Positions 18,952 through 28,199 of a DNA stretch of 64,000 nt are shown piece by piece. The notes beneath the pieces are model-generated. The model was not told where the DNA came from. It ran no database searches and saw only the letters and a list, made by a program, of their open reading frames with translations. The position numbers were made by a program, and so were the translations under genes. This stretch comes from Pantoea nemavictus (GTDB lineage Bacteria; Pseudomonadota; Gammaproteobacteria; Enterobacterales; Enterobacteriaceae). Within the stretch, counting starts at the first letter, position 1; every line of letters begins with the position of its first letter. The stretch spans positions 434,001 to 498,000 of the forward strand of contig NZ_JBBGZW010000002.1 of assembly GCF_037479095.1 (NCBI RefSeq), read 5' to 3'.

Positions 18952-20024
18952 TTCGCACCGCCCAGCGCCTGGCTCCAGCGACGCGTCCAGTCCGCCAGCT
19001 GCGGCGTTGCAGTGCTGTAATCGATCCAGATCAATTTGCTGTACGCCTCTTCACCGACTTTCACCTGTTTCTTCAGGTTGTCGCTGTACTGCACGTCCTT
19101 GTTGGTCATGCCATACAGTGATTTATCGGAGAAGGCTTTCTGCACTTCAGGCGCCGACATGGCGTTTACCACTTTGTAGGCGTTGGCGAGGTTCGGCGCG
19201 CCCTTTGGAATCACCCAGTTGGCCGCGCCGACCACCGGACCGTCGGACGGATAGACGAAATCGACTTTCATGCCCTGCTGCTTTAGCGCAAAGACGCGGC
19301 CATCCCAGTACGGCACCACCCACGCATCGCCGCGCTCCAGCAAGGTTTGAATCGCGCCCGGGCTGTCCGGGAAGGCCACCGCGTTGCCGCGCAGTTCCCC
19401 GAGTTTGGCAAAGGCTTTATCCACTGCGGCAGGCTGATTCAGCTCACCGCCCAGTGCGTGCACCAGGCCTGCGAAGAACTGCAAACCGGCGGCGTAAGTC
19501 GGCGATGAAATCGCCACGTGGCCTTTGTATTCCGGATTCCACAGATCCAGCCAGCTTTTCGGCGGCGTTTTCACCAGATCGCTGCGATAGGCGAGTCCGA
19601 GCTGGCCGAGGCTAAAGGCGGCGGCGTAGGTTTGATTGTCATAAACAAAGCGCGACTGCACACTTTTGTACAGATTATTCAGGTTGGGAATATCCTTGGC
19701 ATCAAGCGGCTGCAGCAAACCCGCCGCCTGGGCGCGCTGCACGGTATCGGGCTGGAACACCACCACGTCATACGGTGAGCGACGGCCTTTGGCGGCACGC
19801 AGCTTGGCAAACCATTCGGCATCAGCGCCGGGCACCACGGTGAGCTTAAGGTGATTATCTTTGGCAAACTGCTCCAGACCGGAAGCGCGGATATTTTTCT
19901 CCCAGTCACCGCCGTAAACCCCGACGATCACTGAATCACTGGTTTCAGCCGCGTGCACCGCACCGCTGATCAACATGCCCACCAGCGCGGTGAGCAGGAT
20001 TTTTTTGTTATTAACGAGGCGCAT
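18948..20024 (-). CDS. Periplasmic solute-binding protein, PotD-like (family 1)
   Basis: The 358-residue precursor has a signal peptide ending GAVHA at about residue 25, followed by SDSVIVGVYGGDWEKNI, typical of the PotD/AfuA-like binding proteins. It should deliver the substrate to the overlapping ABC genes. The ATG at 20024 is preferred because CAGGAG lies 6 bp upstream; the in-frame ATG at 20030 abuts the ribosome site. The start lies inside the 3' end of hyuB (14-bp overlap). Confidence 0.88.
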   Translation of the reverse strand: MRLVNNKKILLTALVGMLISGAVHAAETSDSVIVGVYGGDWEKNIRASGLEQFAKDNHLKLTVVPGADAEWFAKLRAAKGRRSPYDVVVFQPDTVQRAQAAGLLQPLDAKDIPNLNNLYKSVQSRFVYDNQTYAAAFSLGQLGLAYRSDLVKTPPKSWLDLWNPEYKGHVAISSPTYAAGLQFFAGLVHALGGELNQPAAVDKAFAKLGELRGNAVAFPDSPGAIQTLLERGDAWVVPYWDGRVFALKQQGMKVDFVYPSDGPVVGAANWVIPKGAPNLANAYKVVNAMSAPEVQKAFSDKSLYGMTNKDVQYSDNLKKQVKVGEEAYSKLIWIDYSTATPQLADWTRRWSQALGGAK

Positions 20025-22038
20025 GGCCATCTCCTGGTATTGAAGTAATAAAAGCTGAAAGCTCAATCTCAAGCGCACGCAGCGCATCAGCAAACGCCTG
20101 GCGCGCTGTGGCAATCTCTGGAGACGTTGAGCGGGGAAAGTTAGCCGGTAACCGCGCCAGCGCTGCGGCAAAAACCGCTGAGCGATGTCGCTGGCGCTCG
20201 GCCGGACTGAGTGGATAAAGCAGCTGATTAAGGCGCGTCAGTGCATCGCCGTCGACGAGCGTCTGCCAGTTATCGCGCGCTACGCCGAAGGAGGAGGAGG
20301 TTTCGCGCGGTGAGTTGCGTAAGGCAGCGGTGGCCGCTACATCCAGGCCGCGATCGGTCAACACCACGCCATAGTGCTGCGCCGCATCGGCATGGCTCAG
20401 CAACTGGTTAGTAACGTCGTTTTGTACCGCCAGTGGATCGCGCTTAAAGGGATCGCCCCAACCGCCGCCGCCGGGCGTTTGCAGCAGCACTTCGTCACCG
20501 GCATTGACGCTCAGCAGATCGATTTTACCGAGCGACGCGCCGCCGTTTGCATCAGGATTGAGCGTCAGCGTGGTCGATTGACCGGGCTGGCCGCCCTGCA
20601 CGCCCCACGGCTGGAACAGCATACGCTCCATGCCGCGCGCCAGCAGCGTGCTGTCATTCTGCAGAATGCGCACGCGAATCTGCTGGCCCATGCCGCCGCG
20701 CCACTGGCCTGCGCCAGCAGAACCCGGTCGCAACGCGTATTGGCGGATTTCGACCTGGGTTTCCGCTTCCACCATCTCCACCGGATTATTCGCCAGGTTG
20801 GAGATGCTGTTGTCGCGCCCGTCGATGCCGTCGCGACCAAAGCGCGCCCCGCCGCCGCCGACCATCGGTTCAATCACCTGCACATTCTGCTCGCGGCCAT
20901 TACGCGCCACTTCGGCAATCACCAGCGGAATGATGGTGCCACCGCTGGCGGCAGGCATCACCTCGGGCAAAGGCTGGCCCAGCAAGCCGTTAAGCAGATC
21001 GTTGACCCGCACCGCCGCCGCGTGGCGCACGCCCACCGCTGCCGGATAATGCGGATTGACCAGCGAACCGGCGGGCGCAAACAGCGTCACCGGTGCCAGC
21101 AAACCGGCATTCAGCGGTACGCCTTTATCCAGCGTGCACACCAGCGCCAGAATACGCAGCGTCAGCCATGCATGCGGATCGCCGTGGCTGGGAATGTTGA
21201 TCGCTGCGGCTACCTGCGCGTCGCTGCCGGTGAAGTCGAGATGCACGTTGCCATCGTTGAAGGTGGCGGTGATGGCGAGCCGCACCGGCAAACCGCTGCC
21301 CGCCGCATCATCAAGGTAATCTTCAAACGGGTAAACGCCGTCGGGAATGCGGCGCAGCACCTGACGCGCGCGAATCGCGGAGTAAGCCTGCAGATCCTGC
21401 TGCGCCTGCACCACGTTGTTTACGCCATGCTGCGCCACGATACGATTGAGGCGATCGCGTCCGGCATTGAGCGCGGCCAGCATCGCCTGAATATCACCGG
21501 CAATCGCATCAGGCGTGCGGCTGTTGGCGGTGAGGATATTCATCACATCGCGATTGAGTTCGCCGGCGCGTAGCAACTTAACCGGCGGAATTTGCAGCCC
21601 TTCCTGATAAATATCGCTATTAGTCGGTGAGATGCTGCTCGGCACGCGGCCGCCCACGTCCGAGGCGTGCAAAAAGGCCCAGCCCCACGCCACCAACTCC
21701 CCGTCGATGAACCACGGCGCCAGCACCTGCAAATCCGGCAGGTGGGTGGCCAGCCCGCGCGAGCGCCAGGGATCGTTGGTTAGAATCACATCACCGGGCG
21801 CGACATCGCCCACCGCCTGAATCGCGGTGAGCGCATTCAACCCGACAAAACCGGAAACGCCGATGCCTTTCGGATAGGCAAAGAAGCGGCCCTGTAAATC
21901 GGCTATCGCGCAGCAAAAATCTGCGGTCTCTTTTACGTACAGCGTGCGACCGGTGCGCTGCAGGATGTGGCACATTTCTTCAGTCAGCGCGGTGAGTTTT
22001 TGATTAAGGATTTCAAGGGTAATGGCATCCAGTTTCAT
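20011..22038 (-). CDS. hyuB: Hydantoinase B / 5-oxoprolinase family subunit
   Basis: HyuB is the partner of HyuA in ATP-dependent N-methylhydantoinase/5-oxoprolinase/acetone-carboxylase-like enzymes, which open cyclic amides or carboxylate substrates. The N terminus (MKLDAITLEILNQKLTALTEEM) and the stretches GDVILTNDPW and GGGGWGDPFKRDP are diagnostic. At 675 residues it is longer than the usual 520-590, with roughly the last 90 residues (after NWQTLVDGDALTRLNQ) forming an extra C-terminal region. It overlaps hyuA by 4 bp (ATGA). Confidence 0.92.
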   Translation of the reverse strand: MKLDAITLEILNQKLTALTEEMCHILQRTGRTLYVKETADFCCAIADLQGRFFAYPKGIGVSGFVGLNALTAIQAVGDVAPGDVILTNDPWRSRGLATHLPDLQVLAPWFIDGELVAWGWAFLHASDVGGRVPSSISPTNSDIYQEGLQIPPVKLLRAGELNRDVMNILTANSRTPDAIAGDIQAMLAALNAGRDRLNRIVAQHGVNNVVQAQQDLQAYSAIRARQVLRRIPDGVYPFEDYLDDAAGSGLPVRLAITATFNDGNVHLDFTGSDAQVAAAINIPSHGDPHAWLTLRILALVCTLDKGVPLNAGLLAPVTLFAPAGSLVNPHYPAAVGVRHAAAVRVNDLLNGLLGQPLPEVMPAASGGTIIPLVIAEVARNGREQNVQVIEPMVGGGGARFGRDGIDGRDNSISNLANNPVEMVEAETQVEIRQYALRPGSAGAGQWRGGMGQQIRVRILQNDSTLLARGMERMLFQPWGVQGGQPGQSTTLTLNPDANGGASLGKIDLLSVNAGDEVLLQTPGGGGWGDPFKRDPLAVQNDVTNQLLSHADAAQHYGVVLTDRGLDVAATAALRNSPRETSSSFGVARDNWQTLVDGDALTRLNQLLYPLSPAERQRHRSAVFAAALARLPANFPRSTSPEIATARQAFADALRALEIELSAFITSIPGDGHAPR

Positions 22039-24092
22039 GCCGCATCCTCCGTTACACGCGTGATCAGCAGATTGCCGCTGTCATCGGCGCGTGCCGTCCA
22101 GCCAGGCAAGATCAGCGTGGTGGTATCATCTTGCTCAATCACCGCCGGACCGTCGATATGGATCGCCTGGCCGACGTTTACGCGCTGCCAGATATGCGCG
22201 TTCACCCAACCTGCGCGCAGATAAACCGGACGCAAACCGGGTTGCTGATTTTGTACATCGGCGCTAAACGGTTTGTCCGTCGGACGCGGCAGCGCAGCAT
22301 TCAATGACAGGCGCAGCGTAGTCAGTTCGATGGCCGCATCCGGCGTGTTAAACCCATAGCGCTGCTGATGCAGCTGCTGAAAACGCGTCAGCAGCTGTTG
22401 ATGGCTGATCGCTTGCGGGCTATCGAGATTAACGCTTAGCTCATAAGCCTGGCCGGCATAGCGCATATCCGCTTCCACCCGATACTGGACGTGATTGCTG
22501 AGGCGGCTGGCCTGTTGGGCAAACCACGTTTGCGCCAGCTGGTGCAGCTCCTCAACGGTCTGCGCGATTTTGCCGTAGCTTTCCGTCGTGACGTTAATAC
22601 GCAGGCTGCGCACAAAGTCACGGCGAATATCGGCACTGATCGCCCCCTCGGCGCAGAAAGTACCAGGACGCAGCGGCACCAGAATGCGATGGATGCCCGC
22701 CTCTTCGGCGAAAAAGTTGGCGTGCGTTGGACCCGCTCCGCCAAAGGGAATCAGGGTTAATTCGTCTGCGGTTAATCCGCGCTGCGCCAGCGCTTTATTC
22801 AATTCGGTTGCCATCTGCGCCGTCGCCACCGCCATTGCGCCGCTCGCCACCTGTTCGGCATCCAAACCTAAGGGTTTGCCCAACGCACTCAGTGCGCGAT
22901 GGGCGGCGGCATGATCCAGCGTAATGGTTCCCGCCAGCGCCGCGTCAGCGGATAAGATGCCACTTATCAGATAGCAATCGGTCAGCGTGGGCTGGCTTCC
23001 TCCGCGCCGATAGGCAACCGGCCCCGGATCGGCGCCCGCGCTTGCTGGCCCGACTTTGAGAATGCCGAAATCATCGACATGCACGATAGAACCGCCGCCC
23101 GCACCAATCGCCGAAACCCCCACCACCGGCAAAATCAGCGGCAGCCCGCCAATTTCGGTGCGGTTAACGCGTTCGATCTCGCCGTATTCGGAAAGCGAGA
23201 TGTCGCTACTGGTACCGCCCATGTCAAAGGAGACAAACCCCGTACCTGCAGCCAGATGCGCAGCAGCGATCACCCCGGAAGCCGGCCCCGAAAGCAGCGT
23301 ATCGACCGGACGCTGATGCGCAGCCTCCAGCGGCAGCACGCCGCCGTTGGAGGCGGTAATCAGTAACGGAACCTCAATCGCCTGCTGCGCCAGTAAATCA
23401 CTCAGCCGGTTAAAGTAGCGCTGCATCAGCGGCTGAATATAGGCATTAAGCCCGGCCACCAGCGTGCGTTCATATTCACGAATTTCCGGCCACAGCTGCG
23501 CCGAGGAGAGCACCGGCACCTCACCCAGCTTGGCGGCCAGCGCGGCAGCCAGTTCCGCTTCACGCGTTGGGTTGGCGTAGCCGTTGATGGTGACCAACGC
23601 CACCGCGCTGACCTTGAGCGGCAACACATCGGCAGCGACGCGGGCCAGCTCATCCTCCGTTGGCCACTGCGTTACCTCACCGGCGGGACTAAAGCGCGCC
23701 GGGATCTCCAGCACGCGCTGACGCGGTAAAAAAGGCGGTTCACGATCGGCATGAAAATCAAAAGAGGACGGCATCCGCGCACGGGCGATCTCCAGCACAT
23801 CGCGAAACCCGCTGCTGATCACCAGCGCGATGTCAGCGCCGCGCCGCTGGATGATGGCGTTAAGGCCAAGCGTGGTGCCGTGCAACACCAGCGACAATGC
23901 GCTGGCGGACAGGCCGCTCTTTAGCAGCACGGCGCGCAGCCCGTCTCTTACTGCCAGAGCGGGATCGGCAGGCGTACTGGGCTGTTTATGGAAAAAGCGT
24001 TGCTGGCGTTGCGGATCAAATAAAACAAAATCGGTAAAGGTTCCACCGACATCCACGCCGACTGTCGCTCCGGCTGCGGGGCTGTTATCCAC
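22035..24092 (-). CDS. hyuA: Hydantoinase A / 5-oxoprolinase family subunit
   Basis: HyuA carries the ATP-dependent kinase-like half of the hydantoinase/oxoprolinase pair. The 685-residue protein shows the actin-like phosphate loop GVDVGGTFTDFVLFDP near the N terminus, LVLHGTTLGLNAIIQRRG, and FDMGGTSSDISL. The start is a GTG (complement of 24090-24092) with AGGAG 7 bp upstream. It is the first gene of the hyuA-hyuB-ABC operon, so the cell would import a ring compound and open it. The exact substrate (hydantoin, 5-oxoproline or other) cannot be told from the sequence. Confidence 0.93.
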   Translation of the reverse strand: MDNSPAAGATVGVDVGGTFTDFVLFDPQRQQRFFHKQPSTPADPALAVRDGLRAVLLKSGLSASALSLVLHGTTLGLNAIIQRRGADIALVISSGFRDVLEIARARMPSSFDFHADREPPFLPRQRVLEIPARFSPAGEVTQWPTEDELARVAADVLPLKVSAVALVTINGYANPTREAELAAALAAKLGEVPVLSSAQLWPEIREYERTLVAGLNAYIQPLMQRYFNRLSDLLAQQAIEVPLLITASNGGVLPLEAAHQRPVDTLLSGPASGVIAAAHLAAGTGFVSFDMGGTSSDISLSEYGEIERVNRTEIGGLPLILPVVGVSAIGAGGGSIVHVDDFGILKVGPASAGADPGPVAYRRGGSQPTLTDCYLISGILSADAALAGTITLDHAAAHRALSALGKPLGLDAEQVASGAMAVATAQMATELNKALAQRGLTADELTLIPFGGAGPTHANFFAEEAGIHRILVPLRPGTFCAEGAISADIRRDFVRSLRINVTTESYGKIAQTVEELHQLAQTWFAQQASRLSNHVQYRVEADMRYAGQAYELSVNLDSPQAISHQQLLTRFQQLHQQRYGFNTPDAAIELTTLRLSLNAALPRPTDKPFSADVQNQQPGLRPVYLRAGWVNAHIWQRVNVGQAIHIDGPAVIEQDDTTTLILPGWTARADDSGNLLITRVTEDAA

Positions 24093-24302
24093 CTTAATTC
24101 TCCTGCATTACTGGTGACTTAGCGTTGTAAGGCGTTAATCTCCGTTGCTTTGCCATGCAATACGAGCAACAAAAATGACTAAGCTTTGCTGGAATGCGCA
24201 TGAAGCGGCGCTTAGCTGCGCGCTGGCAATGTTTCGCGCAAATGCGTCTAAGCCCGCGCGGCGGAATGTTTTATGTTGTGCATAAATTTAAGGAGAACCC
24301 TC

Positions 24303-25775
24303 ATGTCCGCGTCGTTATCACCTCAGGAAAGCGCGCTGTTGCCGCAAATTCAGCAATGGATCGCCGCCAATCGTGCCGCATTAACCGCTGATTTAGCGGA
24401 ATGGATTGCCATCCCCAGCATTAGCCGCGCCGATCGTGCTGCGCCTGGCGCGCCTTTTGGTGCCGAGTGTGCAGAAATTTTGCAGAAAGTTTTGACTCAG
24501 GCCGAGCAGGCCGGTTTTAAAACTGAGCGTCATCAGGGGTATGCCGGTTCGGTGATTTATGGTGAGCACGCGCGTGATATCGGGCTGATTAACCATCTTG
24601 ATGTGGTGCCAGCGGGCGATAACTGGACCTATCCGCCCTTCGCGCTGACACAGCACGGCGATTTTGTCATTGGTCGCGGCGTGGCCGATAACAAAGGTCC
24701 CGGCGTGCTGAACTTCTATCTGTTAAAGCTGATACGCGATCTCAACATCCCGCTGCACCACAATCTGCGCATCGTTTATGGCCTGGCGGAAGAGACCAAT
24801 ATGGCCGATATGGCGTGGTTCGCGCAGCACGGCCCGGTTCCGGATTATTCGATTGTCACCGATGGCATGTTCCCGGTGAACAATGCGCAGAAAGGACAGT
24901 TGTCGTTTACCCTCGCGGTGCCGAATGCTGGCCTGCTGGCAGGCATCGTCGCCGGTTCCGCCAGTAACAGCGTGCCGGATTTTGCCAGCGTGCACATTGC
25001 AAATGCCGATCTTGATGCGGTGGGCGAAAAACTGGCGCGGCTGCAGGGTCTTGCCGCGAGCTATGTAGCGATCAAGCCGCAACAGAATGGGTGTTTCACG
25101 CTGGAGGCGCGCGGCAACGGCGGCCATGCTGCCTTCCCCGATGGCACGCTGAATGCTACCCAGGTGCTGCTCGCCGCGCTGATCGAGCTGGAGCTGTTGG
25201 ACGATCATCAACGTCAGCTGGCCGAAACGTTGGTGCAACTGTTCGCTTCGCCTTATGGTGTCGGCGCCGGATTGGGGCTGGAAGATGCGGAGTCCGGCAA
25301 ACTGACGCTGAACGCGGGCGTGTGGTACAGCCATCAAGCCGATACCTTGAGTATTGATGGTGATATTCGCTATCCGGTTTCATGGCGCGGCGAACAGATC
25401 GTGGAGATTCTGCAGCAGCAACTTGCCGCCACAGCGATTACCTTGCAGCCAAACTGGCGCGATGTGGCACCTTTCTTCCTGCCCGCATCGCATCCGGTGA
25501 TTTCGCTGTTGCAGCAGGTGTGGAATGACACCACCGGCAGAAACGATCGCCCTTATGCCATGGGCGGCGTGACCCATTCGAAGAAGCTGCCGAATGCGAT
25601 TACCTTTGGACCCGGCTACCGTAAAACCGCCGCAAACACGCCTGAATTTTTACCGGCAGGCCACGGTTTGCCGCATGGCGCGGATGAGACCATTCATCTG
25701 CCGTCGTTGCTGGAGGCGTTGCCGAAGTATGTTATTGCGTTGATTAGGTTGGATAGTTATTTGATTACGCAGTAA
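24303..25775 (+). CDS. M20-family metallopeptidase, dipeptidase (PepV/Sapep)-like
   Basis: This 490-residue cytoplasmic zinc or manganese hydrolase shows the M20 metal motifs: HLDVVPAGDNW, GRGVADNKGP (bridging Asp), AEETNMAD (catalytic Glu pair) and VTDGMFP. Its length and the lid insertion fit the PepV/Sapep dipeptidase group rather than short amidohydrolases. The ATG at 24303 lies 7 bp after AAGGAGA; an upstream in-frame ATG at 24273 lacks a ribosome site. It diverges from hyuA with a shared 210-bp promoter region, so it may hydrolyse the product of the Hyu enzymes. Confidence 0.88.
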   Translation: MSASLSPQESALLPQIQQWIAANRAALTADLAEWIAIPSISRADRAAPGAPFGAECAEILQKVLTQAEQAGFKTERHQGYAGSVIYGEHARDIGLINHLDVVPAGDNWTYPPFALTQHGDFVIGRGVADNKGPGVLNFYLLKLIRDLNIPLHHNLRIVYGLAEETNMADMAWFAQHGPVPDYSIVTDGMFPVNNAQKGQLSFTLAVPNAGLLAGIVAGSASNSVPDFASVHIANADLDAVGEKLARLQGLAASYVAIKPQQNGCFTLEARGNGGHAAFPDGTLNATQVLLAALIELELLDDHQRQLAETLVQLFASPYGVGAGLGLEDAESGKLTLNAGVWYSHQADTLSIDGDIRYPVSWRGEQIVEILQQQLAATAITLQPNWRDVAPFFLPASHPVISLLQQVWNDTTGRNDRPYAMGGVTHSKKLPNAITFGPGYRKTAANTPEFLPAGHGLPHGADETIHLPSLLEALPKYVIALIRLDSYLITQ

Positions 25776-25814
25776 TAACCCTCCTGGTCATCACCAATGG
25801 CGGCTCTGATTCCG

Positions 25815-25870
25815 TAAGGCGTGCATTTATGCGCACCAGGAAAACCGGTCGCCATGAATGTCGCCCCTAC
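25815..25870. repeat. Dispersed palindromic repeat, copy 1
   Basis: Two palindromes occur in tandem: GTGCATTTATGCGCAC (25821-25836) and the imperfect GGTCGCCATGAATGTCGCC (25847-25865). The same two modules recur in opposite order and orientation at 26679-26748, and the second one alone at 42645-42668. This copy lies just beyond the stop of the SDR gene and could terminate transcription from either side. Confidence 0.6.
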
Positions 25871-25875
25871 AAAGG

Positions 25876-26643
25876 TCAGCTCATCACCAAACCACCATCC
25901 ACATGCAGCGTCTGCCCGGTGACAAACTCGCTCCAGTCTGACGCCAGAAACAGCACCGGCCCGGTGATATCTTCCGGTCGCGCGATGCGGCGCAGCGGCG
26001 TTTGTGCCGTCAGGAAATCGCGCACCTCTTCGCGGGTTGCCTGGCTGGCATCGGTGGGATAAACCAGTCCCGGTGCCACACAGTTGACGCGAATGCCCAG
26101 CGGACCCAGCTCTGTCGCGAGCGCGCGGCTAAAACCGATCAGCCCCGCTTTCGCCGTTATGTAGTCGTGATAAGGCACGGAGGGACGCGCCACCAGATCG
26201 GTGACGATATTGACGATGCTGCCACGCACCTGCGTGCGCATTAAGGGCAGCGCCGCCTGGCACACGTTGTAGGCGGATTGCACCGCGCCGTCGAACTGCG
26301 TCTGGTAAGCTGACCATGGCGTTTCCCAGAAGCGCTGGCGGTTGTCCGTGTCGAAAACGTAAGGAGCGAAAGCATTGTTGATCACCGCATCGAGTCGGCC
26401 GGTGGCGTTGACGATCTGCTCCATCATCGCATTGACCTGCTGCTCTGAGGTGACATCCGCAGCGATCGCTAGCGCGTCACCGCCGAGCGCGCGGCACGCC
26501 TCGACCACGCCTTCCGCCGCCGCTGCATTGCGCAGATAGTTGACCACCACCAATGCCCCTTCAGCGGCGAAGGCTTTGGCAATCGCGGCACCGATACCGC
26601 GGCTGGCGCCGGTGACCAAAACCGTACGGTTGGAGAATTTCAT
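25876..26643 (-). CDS. Short-chain dehydrogenase/reductase (FabG-like), third gene of TPP-riboswitch operon
   Basis: This 255-residue NAD(P)-dependent oxidoreductase has the Rossmann motif TGASRGIGAAIA (11-22), DVTSE, the NNAFAP variant of NNAG, and the catalytic YITAK (YxxxK). The usual catalytic serine of the NISS strand appears to be replaced by threonine (VNIVTDLVA). A family role would be interconversion of an aldehyde or ketone with an alcohol. It lies about 107 bp after the LuxC-type gene, from which it is separated by a palindromic repeat. It is probably cotranscribed with the LuxE/LuxC genes from the riboswitch promoter, and with them would complete reduction of an acid to an alcohol. 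Confidence 0.88.
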   Translation of the reverse strand: MKFSNRTVLVTGASRGIGAAIAKAFAAEGALVVVNYLRNAAAAEGVVEACRALGGDALAIAADVTSEQQVNAMMEQIVNATGRLDAVINNAFAPYVFDTDNRQRFWETPWSAYQTQFDGAVQSAYNVCQAALPLMRTQVRGSIVNIVTDLVARPSVPYHDYITAKAGLIGFSRALATELGPLGIRVNCVAPGLVYPTDASQATREEVRDFLTAQTPLRRIARPEDITGPVLFLASDWSEFVTGQTLHVDGGLVMS

Positions 26644-26678
26644 CCTGGCTCCTATAAAAATATCTTGAGTGATTTTGC

Positions 26679-26748
26679 CTGGTGCGCATGTATATGCACC
26701 CTACAGAACCGCACTATCCCGTCGTAAGGCCGCCATTCATGGCGACCA
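26679..26748. repeat. Dispersed palindromic repeat, copy 2
   Basis: It contains GGTGCGCATGTATATGCACC (26681-26700) and GGCCGCCATTCATGGCGACC (26728-26747), the same two palindromic modules as copy 1 but reversed. It fills the gap between the LuxC-type gene and the SDR gene inside the riboswitch operon, so it could modulate mRNA stability there. Confidence 0.6.
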
Positions 26749-26750
26749 CA

Positions 26751-28199
26751 TCAGTCCGCGTAAGGCGCGAACCCATCGGCAGCGGCTTCGGCACCCTGCT
26801 CGATTTCCGTAATGCTCACCAGATCAAGCAAGCTAAAACGCCCATCGTGGTGCCAGCCCGCCTGCGGCGACGTCATCTGGCCGAACGCGGTAATGCGGGT
26901 CACGCCAACCTGCCCAAGTAGCGCGGCAAGGCGGAACAACTCCTGCGGCGTGGCGGCAACGCCTGCCGTCTGCAGAAAGTCGCGCTGCGGCGCTATCAAA
27001 CCGATCGCGTTATCCAGCACATCAACCGGCACCACTTTCAACGTTCTCCCCAGCGCGGAGGGAGCCAGCGCTGCAGCCTGGGCGACACACACCACCGCCC
27101 AGCTGTCGGCAGGCGCGCCGTACAAGGTGCGATTGCCCGCCAGCGCGCGCAGTTCTTCACCATTGCGCCACGCCGCGATGCTGTTGATCTCTTCGATCGC
27201 CAGCGCACGACGTGGATGTTTATATTCCAGCGCGGCCAGCTCATGCGCGACGTAAGCCGCAAACTCATCGGGTGAAATCTTGCCGCCGCACTCCACAAAC
27301 AGCATCTGCGGCGAGTAACATCCGGCCTGGTCGTAACGCATCACGTCATACGCCACGCGGCGTGCCAGATCCGCGCCCTGGCGGGCATTGAGCGCCGAAC
27401 GTGCCACCAAACCAAAACTGATTTTGTGCCCGTGCGGTAGAAACCGCGTGGTGACCGGCAGACGCTGCTGAATCGCGGCGAGTGTTTGATTGCCGCCATA
27501 GGCAACCACTACATCGGGCTGACGTAGCCAGGTCGGCTCAGTTTCAGCGTCGCCCCCTTTCCACCACACCACCGCCAGGCATGCGCCCAGTTTAGGGTCG
27601 ATTTCTGCCAGCAGTTGGGCGAACCAGCTCGCCATCAGCGGCTCATTACCGGGCAGTTTGCCGATAGTGCCGGCCTTCACCAGCAAACCGCAGATCAAAC
27701 TCCACAGCGGTAAGCCCGGCACATTGCCAGCCCAGATATGCAGCAGCAGCTGCGGACCAAATGCGCGCGCAAAGCCGCCATTAGGCCGTGGCTGAAACGC
27801 ATCCAGCATCTGCGCATCGGCAAAGTCCTCAGCCAGAAAGCGTTTAAGCTGCGGTTCGCGGAAGGTTTTGAGATAGCCGGTTAAGCCGAGGCGCACCATC
27901 TCGGCATCGTAACCGGTGACCATCGGCAGCAGCTTTTCGGCTTTGATGCGCAGCGGATGGGTGCGATCCAACAGCCGCGCCACCGCTTCATCAATAATCG
28001 CGATGATTTGCGCGACGCTGAGCTGGCTGAGATAGGCGCGAGCATTAGCACGAATTCGAGCTGACAGCGCCGTGATCTGTTGATCGTTGAGCTGCGGAAC
28101 GCACACCTCAAGACTTTCGCCGTGCTGGCTAAAACTCAGCGTGCGCCACTGCACCTCATCGGCAGAAAGACCGGGCAGATGTCCGGCAAACTCTCTCAC
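26751..28199 (-). CDS. Acyl-CoA reductase, LuxC family
   Basis: LuxC-type enzymes accept an acyl group on a cysteine and reduce it with NADPH to an aldehyde. The 482-residue protein carries the catalytic-cysteine motif QAGCYSPQMLFVE with Cys294, an aldehyde-dehydrogenase-like fold pattern (LLLHIWAGNVPGLPL, TIGKLPGNEPLMASW) and the expected family length. Its start overlaps the stop of the LuxE-type gene by 4 bp (28196-28199). No luciferase (luxAB) or transferase (luxD) genes are present, so bioluminescence is not the role. The natural substrate is unknown; the TPP riboswitch upstream suggests a thiamin-related acid. Confidence 0.88.
   Translation of the reverse strand: MREFAGHLPGLSADEVQWRTLSFSQHGESLEVCVPQLNDQQITALSARIRANARAYLSQLSVAQIIAIIDEAVARLLDRTHPLRIKAEKLLPMVTGYDAEMVRLGLTGYLKTFREPQLKRFLAEDFADAQMLDAFQPRPNGGFARAFGPQLLLHIWAGNVPGLPLWSLICGLLVKAGTIGKLPGNEPLMASWFAQLLAEIDPKLGACLAVVWWKGGDAETEPTWLRQPDVVVAYGGNQTLAAIQQRLPVTTRFLPHGHKISFGLVARSALNARQGADLARRVAYDVMRYDQAGCYSPQMLFVECGGKISPDEFAAYVAHELAALEYKHPRRALAIEEINSIAAWRNGEELRALAGNRTLYGAPADSWAVVCVAQAAALAPSALGRTLKVVPVDVLDNAIGLIAPQRDFLQTAGVAATPQELFRLAALLGQVGVTRITAFGQMTSPQAGWHHDGRFSLLDLVSITEIEQGAEAAADGFAPYAD

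Noticed and set aside
20374..21573. 399-codon open frame antisense to hyuB
   Set aside because: It is a shadow of a highly GC-rich gene with a His/Arg/Gln-rich product; hyuB has clear family motifs on the other strand.
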